DNA of 64,000 nt from Amphiura filiformis (lineage: Eukaryota > Echinodermata > Ophiuroidea > Amphilepidida > Amphiuridae): positions 16,087,208 to 16,151,207 of the forward strand of contig NC_092642.1 of the NCBI RefSeq assembly GCF_039555335.1, read 5' to 3'. A program made the position numbers and the translations under genes. Under the pieces are notes generated by a model, which worked only from the letters and a program-made list of their open reading frames with translations, did not search any database and was not told where the DNA came from. Positions 44,631 through 57,300 of the stretch are shown one piece after another; the first letter of the stretch is position 1; each line of letters starts with the position of its first letter.

Positions 44631-45368
44631 GGCAAAATGTCGTATTTAAAAAAAAAAAACATGCTATATCTACTGCTGATAGCAAGATGTTATATTAAAA
44701 CATGCTATCTACTGCTGAGAGCAAAATGTCATATTGAAACATGCTATCTACTTCTGAGAGCAAAATGTCATATAATTTGAAACATGCTATCTACTGCTAA
44801 TAGCAAAATGTCATATTAAACATGCTATCTAGGCCTACTGCTGATGGCAAAATGTCATATTAGATCATGCTATCTATACTGCTGATAGCAAGATGTCATA
44901 TTGAAACATGCGATCTACTTCTGATAGCAAGATGTCATATTGAAACACGCTATCTACTGCTGATAGCAAAATGTCATATTGAAACATGTTATTTACTGAT
45001 GATAGCAAATGTCATATTGAAACAATGCTATCTACTGCCAATAGCAAAATTTCATATTAAAACATTCTGCTGATGGCAAAATGTCATATTAGAACATGCT
45101 ATCTTTTGCTGATAGTAAAATGTCACATAATGCTATCTACTGCTGATAGCAAGATGTCATATTAAAACATGCTATCTACTGACTGCTGATAGGAAAATAT
45201 CATATTTACACATGCTATCTACTGCTGATAGCAAGATGTCATATTTAAACTTGCTATCTACTGCTGATAGCAAAATGTAATATTATAACATGCTAGCTTC
45301 TGTTGATAGCAAGATGTCATATTGAAACATGCCATCTACTGCTGATATATAGAAAAATGTAATATTAT
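44631..45368. repeat. 39-bp palindromic minisatellite, array 2b
   Basis: About eighteen more divergent units, some with inserted AGGCCTA (CTATCTAGGCCTACTGC) or changed spacing. Interrupted at 45369-45650 by about 280 bp of other sequence rich in GCAGCA words (GGTGGCAGCAGCATTTTTCTG). Confidence 0.88.
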
Positions 45369-45650
45369 AACATGCTATCTACATGGAAGAAGAATAGAGC
45401 ACGAAGTGCGATGGAATTGCAACTCCGATCGTCGATGTGAGGTCAGCGATCGTCACGCTTGCAACATGTGGACGTAGATGGCAGCATCATTTTTCTGTCA
45501 TTAGCATAAGTCTCCGCAGCACTACGCAGTACTATCGTAGGTGGCAGCAGCATTTTTCTGCAGTTTTCAATAGGCTATCAGCACAGTAATACACAGGGGA
45601 AGCCGACGCTGACGCCATCTTTTTGTATTGCGCCAGTATAGAAGTTGCAA

Positions 45651-45959
45651 CGGCCTGCTATCTACTGCTGATATCAAAATGTTATATTGAAACATGCTAT
45701 CTACTGTTGATGGCAAAATGTCATTTTAGATTATGCTATCTACTGCTGATAGGAAAATGTCATATTGAAACATGCTATCTAGGCCTACTGCCAATAGCAA
45801 AATGTCATATTAAAACATGCTATCTTCTGCTGATAGCAAGATGTCATATTAAAACATATGCCATCTACTGCTGATAGCAAAATGTAATATTATAACATGC
45901 TATCTACTGCTGATATCAAAATGTTATATTGAAACATGCTATATCTATTGCTGATAGCT
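45651..45959. repeat. 39-bp palindromic minisatellite, array 2c
   Basis: Eight units of the same repeat, ended by the insertion of a TIR element at 45960. The array resumes at 47170. Confidence 0.88.
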
Positions 45960-45961
45960 GA

Positions 45962-47164
45962 CAGGGGGGTAAATAAGGATAATTTACTGGGTGGGCAATT
46001 TAATTTATTTTTGCCCTCAAATTAGGGAAAATAATTTACTAGGTGGGCAGCAATAATTAATTTCATCCAGGCATTTAGATTTTTGGAAATGTAGACCTCA
46101 TTTTGCGTGGAAGTTGGCTTTGATGTAAAAAGTGGACTTTACCCTCCCTCTAAATGCATCTTAACATAATTTACCAAGAAAAATTGCATATCGTATTATA
46201 ATATTTCACTTTGGACATTTAAAAATCTTACACTAATTATTATTCACCATTACACCTAGGCAGTAAAGTTCGATGGGAAGGGTAATGTTTTTATTTGGTA
46301 TTACAGTGAAATAATACTCTGTGACTTCTTGTCACAGACACACATCACTCACAGATTAAAGAAATATAAATTTCTGTTTGGACGAGTGGCATTTTCTAAA
46401 ATGTATTGAAATTATTTGATAAGAATTTATGAAAATGTGTTAAAAACATGAACAAAACTATTTCTAAAATTTATTAAAAAAATATTACCAAACCAGTATT
46501 TGACAAGATATTTACTAGTAATTTCAATATTTAAAGTATTTCCCAGTAATTTACCGTATCAGAGATGCCACTTTTCTTTCTCATGCTGGAATTCCTTCTT
46601 TTGTTAAGTCAAAATGACCACACTTTTAATTATCTTCAGCCTATTTTTGTGACTTTTTATCCAAATTTTCACAAAGTTTCAGGGTTTTTGAGTGGCCCAA
46701 AGTTGCATTTTTGCGGTATCTGTTGGTATTCCTCGGTAATTTCCACCCTTGTGCACGCTCAAAGACTTGAAATGAGAACTGTATATTATCTGGATTCAAA
46801 TATAATGTTTCAAGTCTATTAAAACACACCTTGTTCAAGAATAAATTTATGGTCTCATAAGAATTCTTTTAGGTCTTGTGTGGAAATTGCTCAAAATGAT
46901 ATTAATTTTTGGCTTCACATACCATTTTGTACTGTGTGATAATTATTCCTACCCCAAAGTTGTAAACATGGTAAATGAAAAAATTGGCAAATGTTAAGAA
47001 AAGACACATCACTTTCATTATTTAACATCACTTTCAAAATGCAAGGTGATTTCAAGATATGCACGTTGGTACTAGTTTTATGATAACTATTATATGGAGC
47101 CCAATTTTTTGTGGGCAAAATAATTTACTGGGTGGGCATTTGCCCACCCAGTTAACATGTTATT
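45962..47164. mobile_element. hAT-like non-autonomous element in the minisatellite
   Basis: Left end ACAGGGGGGTAAATAA and right end TTATTTACCTCCCTGT are inverted. GATAGCTG precedes and GATAGCAA follows, a near-perfect 8-bp target duplication. CAGGG ends with 8-bp duplications are typical of the hAT superfamily. Subterminal TTTACTGGGTGGGCA appears at both ends. Open frames inside are short and have no transposase resemblance. Confidence 0.72.
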
Positions 47165-47169
47165 TACCT

Positions 47170-47275
47170 CCCTGTGATAGCAAGATGTCATATTAAAACA
47201 TGCTATCTAATGCTGATAGCAAGATGCCCTATTGAAATATGCCATCTACTGCTGATGGTAAAATATCGTATTAAA
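47170..47275. repeat. 39-bp palindromic minisatellite, array 2d next to gene B promoter
   Basis: Three units (GATAGCAAGATGTCATATT, GCTGATAGCAAGATGCC, CTGCTGATGGTAAAATATCG) continuing array 2c after the hAT-like insertion. They end in TATTAAAACATCTAAACTGT, like the end of the gene A array (TATTAAAACATCTACACTGT at 23058). Confidence 0.9.
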
Positions 47276-48247
47276 ACATCTAAACTGTACGCAAGCACAA
47301 TATCAAATGTCCAAAACCGCTCAGTAGCTATTACGCCAGCTCTAAAAATTAAGCATACGCTGGTTCTTTTGGAAGTCCACAGTCATTAATTAGTTGCATT
47401 AACCCAAAATGTCACCATAAATCTCAGGTGGTGGGCGCCGTGCATTCTCTAAATTCAGTAAATTTCCATCGTCAACCGTGTAATTGAATGGGATTATTTT
47501 GAAATTTTAAAACGCTTGAAATATCACAAACTCGTTGGGGTTCGATAATGAACCCCACAAAACTAACCGAGTATTATGGAAAATGCCATGCGGCCGAGCG
47601 GTTTTGCCGGCGCTCTCCGACCATCATGCCACTCGCCGCCTGATAGATCAAACAAAACCATACATGCATGATAGAAACAAATCAATAGCTAGGTGGAGTC
47701 CGAGGCTTTCAATTTTAGGAAACAAACTGGCAACGTTATTTTATTTTACGGTTCACGACTTGGAATTTCACTCAAGGTCAAAATAACATCACAGTCATGT
47801 GATCAAAACAGTAAAACCGCGAAATGCGGGCGAAATGACGGCAATACCGGGCGGCAATAATACAGTATTTTTCCGTTGTGTGCTAGTGAAGAATCATGGA
47901 AAACAAAATTATTCCGGCTTTTATATTATCATACCTATATTTGGAAGTTGACGCCGGGGCTGGTTTATCGGGTGGTTTATATACTGTATAATAACGTAAG
48001 CAAAATAATACAAAGCTCCATCGAACGCCTCAAAGTGGCTTCAAGCTAATTAATAAATGAGCACTACCGTATCGGTAATGACCCATTTATTGCATGTTTA
48101 TTAAAGATATTGTGTGGTAGACATCACGTTATACTTGCATCGTATCAAGATTTATCTTGAAATTTCAATTGTTGCTTTAAATTTCATAATCCATGACACC
48201 ACGATTCTTTATATAAGCATTGGTACCGCTAGTATATAGGATATAGA
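47276..48247 (+). promoter_or_regulatory. Gene B upstream region with TATA-like box
   Basis: Homologous to the gene A upstream region, with an extra inserted segment at about 47430-47640 (TGCCATGCGGCCGAGCGG etc.). A TATA-like TTTATATAAGC lies at 48208-48218, only about 30 bp before the ATG, so either the leader is very short or this box is not the one used. Gene A has TTATTATTAAG in its place. Confidence 0.55.
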
Positions 48248-48317
48248 ATGGCGATGTATCTTCGGTGGGGATTTCTGCTTGTTGCTGTGCTAGTTGTCAC
48301 TCCAACGGTTAACTCAG
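48248..48317 (+). CDS. Gene B exon 1: signal peptide
   Basis: MAMYLRWGFLLVAVLVVTPT then VNS and a split Gly; the donor is TCAG|GTAGGC at 48318. Same 70-bp length and phase as gene A exon 1. The Kozak context is ATAGAATGG with G at +4. Confidence 0.82.
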
Positions 48318-51300
48318 GTAGGCTGTTTGTTTGTTTTCAAATATATTATTCACAGGAAAATGTATTTATATGCTGGTCATGCTGCAAATACAAATTTATA
48401 GAGCACACATTTCCGTGACATTTGTAAATTAAAATAAGTGTCAAAGAGAACGTATGAAAGTGTACGAGTATTATTTTGTTTAAACAATGTACGGTATAGC
48501 TCCGCATTGTCGGTATACTAGTACATGTGTATAATTTTGTATATACATTGATTTATCAGCAAAACCGTGCTGATTACTATATGTTTAGTTTTAAAGTCGC
48601 ATGGTTCGGTAAATATAAAGGTACTGAGTTTAGTATTTATGTTTATTTTGGTGTAAATTTAGATTCTGCTTTAGTCTTGCTTGAGAAAGAGGGAAAGTTG
48701 GGAATTATATTTTAGCTATCGTCAGTAGATAGCACAATGATAAGTAGCCTATACGTACAATGTTGCTGGGTCCAATCTATCAAAGTCAAATTATACGTTA
48801 AAGGGAAAGGCCTATTTCGTGATTTTAGTGTGCTCTTTTCACGGTATGGTTTAATAGATATCCACGAAAACAGCTCCCCCCCCCCCATTTTTAGCTGTAA
48901 TTTATGAGCATAATTACATGTAGGCCTATTCCTTACTCGCCTTAAAGTCATATTTTTTTCTCAGATATATTGTCCTGTGTTTTTGTAAGTAGTCTGACAC
49001 TAAATTTACAATTGTTTAAGGGGGTACTACACCCATTGTATTTTTTATGCGGTTTTTTGTATTTTGTGAAGAAATGAGTGATGTACCTCTTTTTGGCTTC
49101 TACCTTGAAAAGCATGTAAGCTACATTGATACCGATGCCACCAATAGATCGAGAAGATTTGCCCCTTCATTTTGCATATCATTTTGTCCATTTTTATTCT
49201 TATTTTTTTTCTATAAAATGTAAAAAAACGCAAAAAAAAAAATGCAATGGGTGTAGTACCCCCTTAAAGAAGTTACATTCTACACTCACCATTGAATACA
49301 TTGTTAGCAAGATTATTAGCTTCATGTTTCTAGAAGATTAATATGAAATCCGGGGTATACATGTACTGAGAAAGTAAACAAAATGGCCGCGTAGGTTTGA
49401 AAAATGGTAAAGAAAATAGTCCTAGTAAAGTATTCGGTATCAAACCACATAATTTTATTGTTATTTTTGCTATGCAATAAAATGTGTGGTTTGACACCAA
49501 ATACTTTACTTGGACTATTGTCTTTTCTACTATATGCATTTCAAATAGACCTCACTGTTATGTGAAAATTTGTAGAATGCGTAGGCCTACGTGTACGTGT
49601 TTCACTATTTGAAAAGTGAATTCAGCATCAATGACTTTCAGGTTCACTGACAGAATACAAAGAATTAATTCGTAATTAATGCGTTTATGCATAAGATGCA
49701 TGATTTGAGTATTACCACTTGTTTGCACTAACATGTACATGTATAATACGCGAATCAGTATTTTATAGAATGGATTGAAATTTGTCACGGCCATATCGTC
49801 TGTGTCATAGCCAGTTACCATGGTAACATGATGTGGGTCAATAACAAATCTGATTTCCTTTCAGACCTTTTCCCACTTAATTTTAACCAGAAAAGTGTAA
49901 ATTCTACAAAATTGGTATTGAAATAAAGGTATAAATCAGTTGTTGCACCGCGCAAAAAGCTGACCCAGCTAAGTGCTTCAACCGGCCTAGCCCCCGGTTT
50001 TCTTTTTTTTCTTCTTCTTCTTTATTGTACTTTTTACCTTTTTTTCTTTCATTTGACACCAGCCGTGAGTCATACCTTTTTTCAGTTTTCGAGATGTTTA
50101 ATTGAAAAACATCCCAAAATGTGTGTAACTTTTAAAACTATGGAGTACTACCACCCTCGTTGTTTTTAATGTTTTCTTGGCATCTGTCTCTTTTATTCGA
50201 CACCACCCAAGGGTCACATCTTTCCCCCGAGATATTTAAAAATGCTTAAAAAGACCAAAATATGCCCTTACCAAAGGTCGAGGCCTTATCTAAGCCTCGA
50301 CTTAGCCTCAGAAAATAAGCCTCATGAATAGCCTCATATCCTTAGCCTCGTCTTAGCCTTACCTTAGCCTCACCTTAGCCTGAAAATTAGCCTAATTATG
50401 CAAATTAGATAAGCCTCAAATAATTAGCCTCAAATAATAAGCCTCAAATCATTAGCCTCAAATCATTAGCCTCGCATTATTAGCCTCGTAATATTAGCCT
50501 CGTAAATAACTAGCCTCGTCTTAGCCTTACCTTAGCCTCACCTTAGCCTGAAAATTAGCCTAATTATGCAAATTAGATAAGCCTCAAATAATTAGCCTCA
50601 AATAATTAGCCTCGTAATATTAGCCTCGTAAATAACTAGCCTCGTCTTAGCCTTATCTTAGCCTCGTCTTAGCCTGAAAATTAGCCTAATTATTTAAATT
50701 AGTTAAGCCTCGCAATATTTAGAGGCTAAGCTAAGACAAGGCTAATAATTTGAGGCTATTTTACGAGGCTAAACATTACATGCATGCAGGGACGGTTGGG
50801 CTATTTATTGATCCAGCTAGGTGATAAGTGTTACTGATATTTTTGGGGTGTTATGAAGTGGGGGTAGGGTTATTTGGTGAGTTGCATTTGGAGAGTTCCA
50901 ATATGGTGAGTTGTCAATTGGAAAATCCAACTATGGTGAGTTGTCATTTGGTAAGAGTTCCAATATGGTGCAAGTTGTCACCTTGAGCATACTAGTATTG
51001 GAAAGTTTTATTTGTAAAGTTGGGATATGGTGTGCTGTCAATGTTACAGGACAGTTGTATTTTGAAGTGGGAGGGGGTAATTTGTAGAGTTGTCACCTTT
51101 AGCGTATTGGAAGAGTTTATCTTTATGACACGTACACCATATCCCAATGTCACCAAACAACTCTTTTAATATGCTAAAGGTGACAACTCACCATAAGAAC
51201 TCTCAAAATGACCATCCCCCACTTAAAAGTACAAACATCCCCATATACCACATGTCCACATCTCAACTTTTACCAAATAGAACTCCCGCATATAACTCTT

Positions 51301-54300
51301 TCAAATCGGGTGTAGGTGAAAACTCACCACACTTGAACTCTCCAGATGACCCTCACTTCAAAGTAGAAACATCTCCAATACATTGACTATATTGCATGCA
51401 CACCACTTCATCCCAACTTAACATAACACTTCCAATATGACAACCTATCATATTTCATTATTTGAACTTTCCCAACAACATTAACTCACCATATTTGAAC
51501 TCTCTAAATAACCCACCCCCAATTTAAAGTACAAACATCCCCAAACATCAATTAACATAACACCCTAACAACATCAGTGCAGTAACACGTTTTCACCAGG
51601 GTCAGCCAGCATCAAACTGCAGTATACATGTCTGCAGACTACAATACATGCATGTCTGCTGAATTCGACAACCTCAAAAAGGCCATATTTCCTGATGAAA
51701 AAGAAGCAATAAAATACATACTTTGAAACTTACGAAAAGCTGATTTTTCTTCCAGAGACATGGTTGCCATGCTCCCCATGAACTAGGCACCAGTAAAAAA
51801 GCCTAAAATACCCTTTAAACTGTTAATTTTTCAAAATTATTGGCAATTCTGAGCAGCATACAGTAGTCTGCTCCCTGACAGTTGGTGACCTCTGACCTAT
51901 CATGTGACCATATTTTTGAGGCTAATAATAGCCTCAAAAAAGTTGAGGTTAATTTTAGCCTCAAAATTAAAGCAGGCCAAGACGAGGTTAATTTTTAGCC
52001 TCAAAAACATTTCAGGCTAAGACGAGGTTAATTTCTTAGCCTTGTCACCGATAAGGTTAATTTCTTAGCCTCGATGGCTAAGTTGAGGTTAATTTTTAGC
52101 CTCAAAAGATATCGAGGCCAAGTTGAGGCTAAGGTAAGGCTTATTTAGCCTCGACTTATGGTAAGGGTGAATATTGACCCCGGGTAGGGGAACATTCTTT
52201 TCTCTTTTTTTTTCGAGACGTTTCAATGCTAAAATGAACAAAATTGAGGACAATATGTACCCTAAAATCGTGCCAAAGGATGATGCATAGGGCTTTTACA
52301 ACTTTTGGTTAATTTAGTCCCGGTATTTTGATCCAGTACACAAGTTTTAGCTTTTTCCAGACATTTAGAGGAGCTGCCGTATACGATTTACATTATAGAA
52401 AGGATGGATTATAACTCTCATTTTTGAGATCGAGATGAAAAAAAGAAATTTCCAAGGGGACGTCTCGCAGATCTGTTTACAGAATTGCTTTCCCGAGAGG
52501 AATGCGCGCGAAGCGTGCGGCAGTTTGGCATTTTAATACTAAATGGCCTAAAATGGGGTGAATTTTGGGTCTAAAATATGTAGACCAAAAGGAAGATGCA
52601 AATCGTAAATTTTGCCACAACATATATCTGTCGACTGAGCAGGGGAGGGACAGAAATATGGCTCAAATGTAGAATAAATATAGGCGAAGCTCGCAAAAAT
52701 TGGCACTTTTGTGGCTAAAATGACCAAATGTTAGGATAATTCGGCCAGAAACCCACTTCCAGGCGGAAACATGGGGGGGTGATTGTATGGACCACCATAA
52801 CAAAATATGGGGGTTATCCCCCATCCCCCGGGAAATACGCCTATAGGCTGATGAGGGCGATTTGTGGAGAGGTGATGGGATGCGCACATTATTTTGTCGA
52901 TCTTGCAAAATCATTAGTTCTTTATCTGCATCACCGCAACGCGCCTGACCAACATCATTGTAGGCCCAATAGGGGCTATATTACGAATTTATTTATTGTA
53001 ATCGTAATGTCCCCACTTTTTATTTTAGTCCCCACTTTGACGGTGAAAATCCTATGGTCCACTTTAACGGTTCGGTGGTACCTTCCCCTTCTCTCTCCCT
53101 TTCTCTCTTCCCGTCTCTCTTTTCCCTCTTTTTTAAGGATCCCTGTAGGTAACGCGCGCAGCATTGGATCCAACACAAATGCTCTTGTGAGAAGGAAGGT
53201 AGATTTGGTCTTGCAAGTTGGCGACATTACACTGGTACATTTTTACCACTTTGTAACATTGACTTCAATTTTGTTTTTCAAACTTTGCCTTTTCAGAATG
53301 TTCAGTGGGTCAAGAAGTAGCTAATCGGAGTGGATACTTATATACAATTACAATTGTATTAGTTGATAATGTCATATCATGTGATGGTATCATAACGTCG
53401 TGGCAGTTTTGGCCTAAAAACTCATTCTCATTCAAAGCCTTGGTATTACGACAATTAGCGGATGGGAATCCATCAAGCTGGACCATTATAGGAACCAATG
53501 ACATTCCTGTATCCGATGTGGTACCTAACCAGAAGAGTACATACATTGTCCCAGTTGGTGATCGAATTGAAGTCCAAAATGGTGACGTCATCGGGATAGC
53601 GCAGTACCATGTAAATCCGTTGATAGCGGCAGGTTCCTCTTATTTCCATGGTTCTACTGGAAGTGGTACACTCCTGCACGTTGCTATCAATGCACAAACA
53701 TCTAATTATTTAACAAATGGTGAGATTTTCAGTCTAACGCCAGGTAGCACGATAAGCACTGTAACGAGTCAATCGATTGGAGGAGCAGCTGAACCTTTAC
53801 AGGTGTCGCTTTCTGCAAACGTTGAACCAGGTATTTGAGATGTCAGTATAGTACAGGGCGTATCAAAATAAAGTAAACAGTTCGAAAAATTCTACTAGAT
53901 TAACAAGTACGAGGTATTTGGTCAAACTGCTCTATAGTCGATCGCTTAATCAACATCTTATCCACTCGCAACTGCAAAGTCACTGGAGTGTGACCACCCG
54001 GCTATAGATCTCACACCACTAAATCAGAGTCCTATAGAGATATGTGCTAAATTTGCCTTAAGAAAACGTCATTTTTTCTTCACAGGAGCGACTCAGTTTT
54101 TTAAAGCGACAGCTATGATGGTTGAAATCAGCCCTTGCCTGATCCCTCTGGCTGGGAAAAAATATAGGTTGACCGTCATTATTTTTTACGACTGGCCCTC
54201 GAAGTCTCGATGTCCGGGAATTGCCTATTTTACAGGCAAAATCATGCCAGTGTTTCTGTAAAGAAAAGGTTGCTTAAAATCATTAAAAGTTATTCGATCT

Positions 54301-57300
54301 CTCCCATCTGTGGTACACTTGCAGTATTTAACATTACTAATCATGACCAATCCAAATTTTGCCAAAATTATGCAAATTTCTGCTCATTTTAATGCATAAA
54401 TTGGGAATGCATGGTTTTTTTCTGAGAAGTAAAATTAAGGGCGCACAACCATATAATTCTATTCGGTGGTGTGAAATCATAAAGACTCAATGGCTATTTC
54501 GTGAACCGAGTACAAATGCAGTTGTGCGAATCGTTGCAGGTGGTCACAAGATGGTGCTCCTCCATAGCAAAGGAGAACTCATGTGCACAGTTTATCCCTT
54601 ACATATCCTGTGTCTTGAATAGCTATATGTGGTTAACCAGTGTGGTTAAGAGGCTAGGAAATAATTCCTAATATCTCATACCCTAGTATGCCTTTATCTA
54701 ATCTTGCCACGCATGACAACTTAATATTTAGCCTTACACCCGGGAAAGAGTCTGTTAAGTGGAGGAATTTTTTAGCCTTTTTTATAAACATGTTTTCAAT
54801 TGGCTTATAGCCATCACATGCTGACAATATACATAACTGATTGGTTAATCAAAACTACCATTTCATGGTCAGGCCTAATCACAAAGTAAACACATCATCT
54901 GTAATTAGAAAACTATGCAGCAGGCGATTTACTTCAGAAAAAGTTTAATATAATTACATTGCACAAAACTAAGTCCATTATCTATAGTTAATTGAATGTT
55001 TATTGACTCTTGTAATAACCCAGTTAATTAAATGTTAGAAATCACTTTTGACCCTGACATAAAAATTCCTTTAAAAAGGAACGTGCGCCCAATGTGAGCT
55101 TGGTCGTGATGTGGTGAATTTCATGGTGTTTAGATTTAGCACTACCGGGTAATTATCTCTTGCAAACCCGGTGATCGACACTTCATTATAGAAATCAGAC
55201 CTGTTGATAGGTTGTAAGAGGGGATAGCCTTTTCCAGGCATAAATTGGGCCATATATATAAAGAAAGTTTTGCTACTTTGCAACGCAATAAAAAACTAAA
55301 TACAAAATGAGGTTTTTTAAAATATTGTTTTCCAGAGTCAAGACGCAGGTATCATTATTAAGTCTCATATGACTTATTTATTGTCGAATAAGTGCAGAGT
55401 AGGTTAGATATGAATATTAAATGTTAGACCAAAGTAGCTCAAAGTACATGTACTATACACCTGATCCGTGAACTTGTCTTTTTTAAAGACAAATTCTTGT
55501 TTGGTATTGTGATCGCTTTGAATCCCCACTAATGGCCCCAGATCTCCTGATCTTATTTACACCACTAGATTTCTTGTAGGCTATCTGAAATCAAAGATTT
55601 TCACAAGTCCTCCTTTTCATGTTGTATTGACCTTGCGCAACTGCATTTTATTCGTCTCACAAAAATAGCCACCGAGTCCTTATTAAATGGTCACACGCCA
55701 GTTATGTTACGGTTACTAGTTGTTGGAGGACAAGGAGTTGACTCGGCTATCACCTAGGACCAAGTACCTCGTACATTTTAATGTGGTACCATTTTTAAAC
55801 GGTTTACTTTATTTTGTTTAATATGCTCTGTATAACACATGCATACATACGGTATACTTAAATACATACATGACATACGGCTACAAGTTTTATATAGCTC
55901 AATTACATCTAAAACAAGGCGCTGTACCTTGAATAAACAAAATTAGAACATATAAATATGAACAACATGAATAGCAAAATTAATCAAATATGGTACAGAA
56001 AGAATCAATCAATATGAGAACATGTGAGTCGTCAGATGTTTAAATGCTGGCATCGAAGATGTTTTAATATTTGATCGTAAATCTTCCGCAATTTGGGTCC
56101 AAACATTCACCTCCGGTAATCATCACATTACATCGTCATATCATTATTATATACTACCTACACCGGGCCACATCTAACATTTACCATCATAACCGTAGCA
56201 CAGCCATAACTAACATTGTTCCACTCTATGTTCTTTTCTCTAGGTTGTTCAGTCGGGCAACAGGTTGTGAATCGAGGAGGAATACTGTCTAATGTACGAA
56301 TCGCAATGGTCTTGATTGACAATACCGTATCATGCAATGGGGTCATTGCATCATGGCAGTATTGGCCTAAACAATCATTCCCATTCAAAGCTATCGTATT
56401 CAGACAGGTTTGACAGGTACCACCGGTGGCTCTACTTCCACTTGGAATATAATTGGTATAAATGACATTCCCGCATCAAACGTAATAGCCAACAAGATTA
56501 ATAGATACAACATTCCAACTGGTGATCGAATCGAAGTCCAAACTGGTGATGTAATCGGGATTGCGCACTACGATGATGGTCCGGTGATAGCTGCGGACGC
56601 AGCCGATGCAGCGAACCCTGGCACCCTTCTTCAAGTGGCAGTTAATAGCTGCCAAATGCAGTGTAATGTTTTGACGGAATCTGAAATTGGTAACCTAGAG
56701 CTGGGCAGTACGATAACAACAGTCTCATCCGCAGACATTTCTGGAGGATCCTCCTCGAGCTTTCAAGTTTCACTTTCAGCTGAAGTTATTATGCCACCAT
56801 ATTCCACGACTGGTAAGACAAATTACTGTCTTTACATGTTTAAATGTTGATATATAAAATTTTCTGTTGAAATAGTGTGCTGATTATTGTTGCTCAAATT
56901 GCAAAAAAAAAAAAAAGAATAAAAGTGTATTTCTGTTGGCAAACTTACTCTAAGAGCACACTGATCTACTCAGTAGATAACGTTAGATGTCCTTTACAAG
57001 TAACATATCTTAAAATACCAATCATGGCCCACATTTTATATTATAATGTACCTGCCATGATGCAGTCATGTCTACAGTAGAATTCAATTCGACCTTTGCA
57101 GGACTTAAACCCCATTAAAAGCTATTAAACCAAGATAACACTCATTGAAAACAGCTCAACTGATTAAATCATATCTTCTCTGGTTAAATACACACAACAT
57201 ATGTGTCTGCTTTAAACGTACAATGGAGCAATGAGCTGGGATTATACTTTCAGTTGGGTGAACGATTATAAAGCGAGCGCTAGAGAACAATTGTGTGTGG

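Larger units (their letters stand above)
48318..53296. other. Gene B intron 1
   Basis: 5.0 kb. It contains a single palindromic core unit (48714-48736, GCTATCGTCAGTAGATAGC), a TTAA-type MITE, a small hairpin (49412-49530) and the TTAGCCTC foldback. From about 52460 there is repeat-derived DNA with words such as GCGCGCGAAGCGTGCGGC, then a pyrimidine-rich stretch (53080-53140). No further coding exon could be supported. Confidence 0.5.

Noticed and set aside
43881-45874. Repeated open frames with KCHIETCYLLLIA-type peptide on both strands
   Set aside because: Same minisatellite artefact as above; frames appear on both strands and break with every indel.
43903-47275. CRISPR-like regular repeats
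   Set aside because: Units are contiguous tandem copies without unique spacers, in a eukaryotic genome with introns; a minisatellite explains them.
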